9,166 nucleotides of DNA from Thermoflexales bacterium (lineage in GTDB: Bacteria > Chloroflexota > Anaerolineae > B4-G1), in contig SKQX01000003.1 of assembly GCA_007118795.1 (NCBI GenBank), positions 1-9,166 on the forward strand, read 5' to 3'. The position numbers and the translations under genes are program-made. Below the pieces are notes generated by a model. The model was not told the DNA's origin. It worked only from the letters and a program-made list of their open reading frames with translations, and made no database searches. Positions 6,841-9,166 of the stretch are shown here, in pieces (within the stretch, counting starts at the first letter, position 1; each line of letters starts with the position of its first letter).

Positions 6841-8283
6841 ATGGATGTAATTGGTAAGAAGCTGGGCCAGTACCAGATCGTCGAGGAGCTGGGGCGGGGC
6901 GGCATGGCCGTCGTCTACAAGGCCTACCATGCGGCGCTGAACCGGTATGTGGCCATCAAGGTACTGCCGCCTCAGTTCGCCTTCGACCAGGAGTTCGTCC
7001 AGCGTTTCCTGCGGGAGGCGCGGGCCGCCGCGGCGCTCCATCATCCCAACATCGTCACCATCCACGACGTGACGCAGGCGGAGGGCTACTACTTCATCGT
7101 GATGCAGTTCGTGGAGGGGAAGACGCTGGATCAGGTGATCGCCGAGAGCGGCCGCCTGCCGCTCCCCCGCATCCAGCGCATCATGGCCCAGGTGGTGGAT
7201 GCGCTGGAGCACGCTCACGAACGCGGCCTGATCCACCGGGACGTCAAGCCCTCCAACATCATGGTCGACGAGGCCCGGAACGACCAGGTGACCCTCATGG
7301 ATTTCGGCTTGGTGCGGGCGGCGGAGGACACCAGTCTGACCAAGACCGGCACCATCGTCGGCACCCCCGAGTATATGTCTCCGGAGCAGGCCGAGGGCGG
7401 TGAGATCGACCACCGGACCGATATCTACTCCCTGGGCGTGGTGCTCTTCAAGATGCTGACGGGCCAGGTCCCCTTCAGCAAGTCGACGCCCCACGCCGTG
7501 CTCATCGCGCATATGACCCAGGAGCCGCCCTCGGTGAGCAGCATCAGCCCTGGTCTCTCCTCGCCTGTCGAGCGGGTGATCCGCAAGGCGCTGGTCAAGG
7601 ATCGGCAGGGTCGCTACGCCCGGGTGAGCGATTTCGGCCGTGATTTGTCCCTGGCCGTGGAGGGCAAGATGCCCCCCGCTCTGGCCGTGAAGAAGAAGCG
7701 GAAAGCAGCTGCCCCGCCGCGACCTGAGCCCACCCGGCGGGCTGCCGCGCTACCCGCCGCCGATCCGACCGTGGTGACCCGGAAGGCCGCCCCAAAGCCG
7801 GCGGGAGGCAAGGGATGGTTGTGGGCCGTGGGTGGTCTTGGAGCGCTCTTCTTCGTGGGGCTTATCGGGATGGCCGCCCTCCTGCTCATGTGGGATCGCA
7901 ACGGAGAGCCGCCGGCTACAGCGACCAGCGGCGCCATCGCCCCGGGGACCGTGGATCCGACCTCCGATGTCGTCCTCGACTCCACCGCCACCCTGACCCC
8001 CACGCCGATGGAGACCAGCACCGCCACGCCCACTCCGGACGCGTCACCTTCTCCGTCGCCGACGGCCACGGTGACGGCCTCTCCGACCGCGACCTCCACG
8101 GCGACGCTTGCCGCTACCTCCACACCTAGGCCGCAGGCGACGGCCACGCCTACGTTGCCGCCGCCCACCGATCCACCGCCGCCGACTGATCCGCCACCCC
8201 CACCACCGACGGACCCGCCGCCACCGCCACCGACGGACCCGCCGCCGCCACCACCGCCCACCAACACACCGGCGGGGCCCTAG
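6841..8283 (+). CDS. Hanks-type Ser/Thr protein kinase, single TM, Pro/Thr ectodomain
   Basis: A 480-residue membrane kinase. The catalytic domain (about 11-272) is complete: glycine loop GRGGMAVVY 18-26, K40, helix-C E59, HRDVKPSN 132-139, DFG 154-156, GTPEYMSPE 174-182, and D194 in the DIYSLGV helix. The activation loop contains T167-K-T169, which align with the autophosphorylated T171 and T173 of PknB, so autoactivation is likely. A basic, Pro/Ala-rich juxtamembrane stretch (KKKRK 284-288) precedes one TM helix (about 326-351). The outer part (360-480) is almost entirely Thr/Pro/Ala/Ser and ends in TDPPPP-type repeats. It has no PASTA or other folded sensor domain. The likely substrates are itself and the FHA proteins upstream (inference from order and from PknF/Rv1747). 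ATG 6841 has AGGAG 9 bases upstream, and the kinase fold begins at once. No phosphatase partner is visible. Confidence 0.95.
   Translation: MDVIGKKLGQYQIVEELGRGGMAVVYKAYHAALNRYVAIKVLPPQFAFDQEFVQRFLREARAAAALHHPNIVTIHDVTQAEGYYFIVMQFVEGKTLDQVIAESGRLPLPRIQRIMAQVVDALEHAHERGLIHRDVKPSNIMVDEARNDQVTLMDFGLVRAAEDTSLTKTGTIVGTPEYMSPEQAEGGEIDHRTDIYSLGVVLFKMLTGQVPFSKSTPHAVLIAHMTQEPPSVSSISPGLSSPVERVIRKALVKDRQGRYARVSDFGRDLSLAVEGKMPPALAVKKKRKAAAPPRPEPTRRAAALPAADPTVVTRKAAPKPAGGKGWLWAVGGLGALFFVGLIGMAALLLMWDRNGEPPATATSGAIAPGTVDPTSDVVLDSTATLTPTPMETSTATPTPDASPSPSPTATVTASPTATSTATLAATSTPRPQATATPTLPPPTDPPPPTDPPPPPPTDPPPPPPTDPPPPPPPTNTPAGP
8167..8266 (+). repeat. TD-polyproline repeats at the kinase C-terminus
   Basis: Encodes kinase residues 443-475: TD followed by 4, 6, 6 and 7 prolines, then TN. 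The DNA repeats ACCGACGGACCCGCCGCC-like blocks, a low-complexity tract prone to length change. It probably forms a stiff polyproline II rod outside the membrane. Confidence 0.75.
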
Positions 8284-8333
8284 GGGGGTGGGTGAGCGCG
8301 AAGCCGAGGACAGCCGAAGTCTGCGCCGCCGTG
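8284..8333. other. Junction between kinase stop and repeat array
   Basis: The stop codon is followed by a G-run. Positions from about 8316 (GAAGTCTGCGC.GCCGTG) match the 3' part of the array unit, so the array begins with a partial unit. Confidence 0.5.
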
Positions 8334-8575
8334 TCCCCTCTCCCCCGGGTAGACGGGAGCAAGAGGCGAAGTTGCTGCCGTGTCCCCTCTCCCCCGGGGC
8401 GACGGGAGCAAGAGGCGAAGTCTGCGCTGCCGAGTCCCCTCTCCCCCGGGGGGAGGGGAGCAAGAGGCGAAGTCGCTGCCGTGTCCCCTCTCCCCCGGGG
8501 GGAGGGGAGCAAGAGGCGAAGTCTGCGCTGCCGTGTCCCCTCTCCCCCGGGGGGGAGAGGGTTAGGGTGAGGGGG
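8334..8575. repeat. Tandem G/C palindromic array, alternating 49- and 52-bp units
   Basis: Units begin TCCCCTCTCCCCCGGG at 8334 (49 bp), 8383 (52 bp), 8435 (49 bp) and 8484 (52 bp), with a divergent last unit at 8536-8575. Each unit has a C-run/G-run palindrome, then GAGCAAGAGGCGAAGT, then either [TC]GCTGCCGTG or CTGCGCTGCCG[TA]G. The long units carry 3 extra bases, giving a 101-bp higher-order period. The last unit ends in a clean palindrome, CCCTCTCCCCC/GGGGGAGAGGG (8538-8561), plus TTAGGGTGAGGGGG. Such C/G-run palindromes recur between genes in many bacteria. Open frames through the array (PLPPGGEG-like peptides) are artefacts. A downstream insulating or terminating role is possible. Confidence 0.85.
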
Positions 8576-8844
8576 CGTCATCTTAGCACTGTCATCTTCG
8601 CTTGCAACTCAATTCTCACACAGCGAATGCGCTTTCTTAGTAGGAGCATCAGCGACGAGAAATCTCAGTTCTCGGCACCACAGCCACCCGGAGAGACGAC
8701 GCCGCTTCTGGGTCGGAGCGCAGCGGCTGGAGCGACGCGGAGCCTCGCTATGACTGGCTCTACGGGTCCAACAGGGCGCTCCTCGGCCGGTCGGGAAGGC
8801 GTGAGTGCGGAAGTGAGGTTATCCTATCAGCCGACCAGCGCCGA

Positions 8845-8887
8845 AATGCCAGGAGTTGAAGCTGGCCATTGAAGACCTTCAGGGTCT
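8845..8887 (+). other. Paired hairpins upstream of the last gene
   Basis: AATGCCAG (8845-8852) pairs with CTGGCCATT (8862-8870) with one bulged base. AGACC (8873-8877) pairs with GGTCT (8883-8887) around TTCAG. The two lie back to back about 60 bases before the GTG at 8950. They could be part of a dispersed intergenic repeat or a leader structure. Confidence 0.5.
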
Positions 8888-8897
8888 CTGCAGGAAT
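8866..8897 (+). repeat. Diverged intergenic element, copy B
   Basis: Aligns with 331-363 before the first gene: CCATTGA, ACCTTC, GGGTCT, GC and GGAA are shared in order, 25 of 33 columns with one gap. Copy B keeps the AGACC/GGTCT hairpin. Both copies lie upstream of plus-strand genes of this locus, 104 bases (A) and 52 bases (B) before the start codon. Confidence 0.4.
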
Positions 8898-8911
8898 CTA
8901 TCTATCTATCT
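8896..8911 (+). repeat. (ATCT)x4 tetranucleotide repeat
   Basis: Four perfect ATCT units lie in the leader of the last gene, about 25 bases before its Shine-Dalgarno. It is short, but unusual in such GC-rich DNA. Confidence 0.85.
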
Positions 8912-8936
8912 TCAGCAGATTCATCAATCATAGTCG

Positions 8937-8945
8937 AAGGGAGGG
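8937..8945 (+). promoter_or_regulatory. Shine-Dalgarno of the last gene
   Basis: GAAGGGAGGG-type site ending 4 bases before the GTG at 8950. It is purine-rich and strong, though the spacing is slightly short. Confidence 0.5.
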
Positions 8946-8949
8946 TGAC

Positions 8950-9166
8950 GTGAGAGGGAATCGCACATTCATAATCGTTGGAACCATACTGGTGGGCCTG
9001 GGCCTGCTGGGGACCACCCTGCGCGCCGATCCGTTTCCTGGGCTATACCAGGATGCCATGGTGCGGCTGATGGAGCACCGACTGGATTGGACCGGCGGGC
9101 TCACAAGCCTGGAGCCGCGCCCGATGAACACACCGGCCCCTGCGGTAGAACCCGATGAACCCACCC
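8950..9166 (+). CDS. TM-anchored protein of unknown function, cut by the window end
   Basis: Only the first 72 codons are present and there is no stop before the edge. The GTG at 8950 has a GGGAGGG site just upstream. The start MRGNR is basic and is followed by a hydrophobic stretch (residues 7-24, including IIVGTILVGLGLLG), an uncleaved anchor or signal peptide that would export the remainder. What follows is DPFPGLYQDAMVRLMEHRLD, amphipathic, and then a Pro-rich stretch (PAPAVEPDEP). I do not recognise the family. Its place after the kinase and array is compatible with an outer component of the same locus, but the array and the 370-bp gap could equally mark a new transcription unit. Confidence 0.6.
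   Translation, partial: MRGNRTFIIVGTILVGLGLLGTTLRADPFPGLYQDAMVRLMEHRLDWTGGLTSLEPRPMNTPAPAVEPDEPT

Larger units (their letters stand above)
8576..8949. other. Structured intergenic region after the array
   Basis: There is no convincing gene in these 374 bases. A hairpin CGAGAA/TTCTCG sits at 8656-8674 with a 7-base loop. The stretch 8700-8757 (GGAGCGCAGCGG, GCGACGCGGAGCCTCGC) reads on the minus strand like the common intergenic GTCATxGCGAGG-type repeats of bacteria. Two further hairpins and a short ATCT repeat lie directly before the last gene. No promoter with both boxes at proper spacing stood out. Confidence 0.5.

Noticed and set aside
8334..8575. CRISPR array
   Set aside because: The units are contiguous and similar along their whole length; there are no unique spacers and no cas genes.
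8108..8872. Long open frames through the repeat array on both strands
   Set aside because: They run across a non-coding tandem array whose 101-bp period is not a multiple of three. The predicted Arg/Pro-rich and PLPPGGEG-like peptides are typical annotation artefacts.

Overview
The window is GC-rich DNA carrying five genes, all on the plus strand, that together look like a membrane-linked Ser/Thr phosphorylation locus. Several traits suggest a Chloroflexota bacterium, probably Anaerolineae-like: GC richness, GTG starts, extracellular Pro/Thr linkers of the TPTPTP kind, a vWA-TM-FHA protein, an ABC transporter with fused FHA domains, and a G/C palindromic array between genes. This assignment is by resemblance and was not tested.

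Layout. Positions 1-467 are a leader with no convincing gene; it holds a good promoter candidate (149-177). Next come a small FHA protein (468-1055), a signal-peptide/vWA/TM/FHA membrane protein (1085-2959), and an ABCG-type exporter with four N-terminal FHA domains (3131-6721). A Hanks-type Ser/Thr kinase with one TM segment and a Pro/Thr-rich outer tail follows (6841-8283). After it lies a tandem array of alternating 49- and 52-bp units (8334-8575), then about 370 bp of structured non-coding DNA, then the 5' end of a small TM-anchored protein (8950 to the window edge).

How the genes may work together (inference from families). The kinase would phosphorylate threonines on itself and on its neighbours, and the FHA domains would read those phosphothreonines. 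Three consecutive genes encode six FHA domains (1+1+4), and the likely reader, effector and writer sit side by side. The closest known precedent is the mycobacterial pair PknF and Rv1747, an ABC exporter with two FHA domains whose activity depends on phosphorylation. Here the exporter has four FHA domains, so a homodimer would carry eight. It also has an unusual outer loop with four cysteines, a Pro-rich stalk and an 11-residue-repeat helix. The vWA protein could link an outside signal to an inside FHA domain. No PP2C-type phosphatase gene lies in the window.

The most unusual points are the four-FHA exporter with its outer hendecad coiled coil, a degenerate MIDAS in the vWA protein, a shared TxIL-type threonine motif just before two FHA domains, the alternating 49/52-bp array, and a diverged element found before both the first and the last gene.
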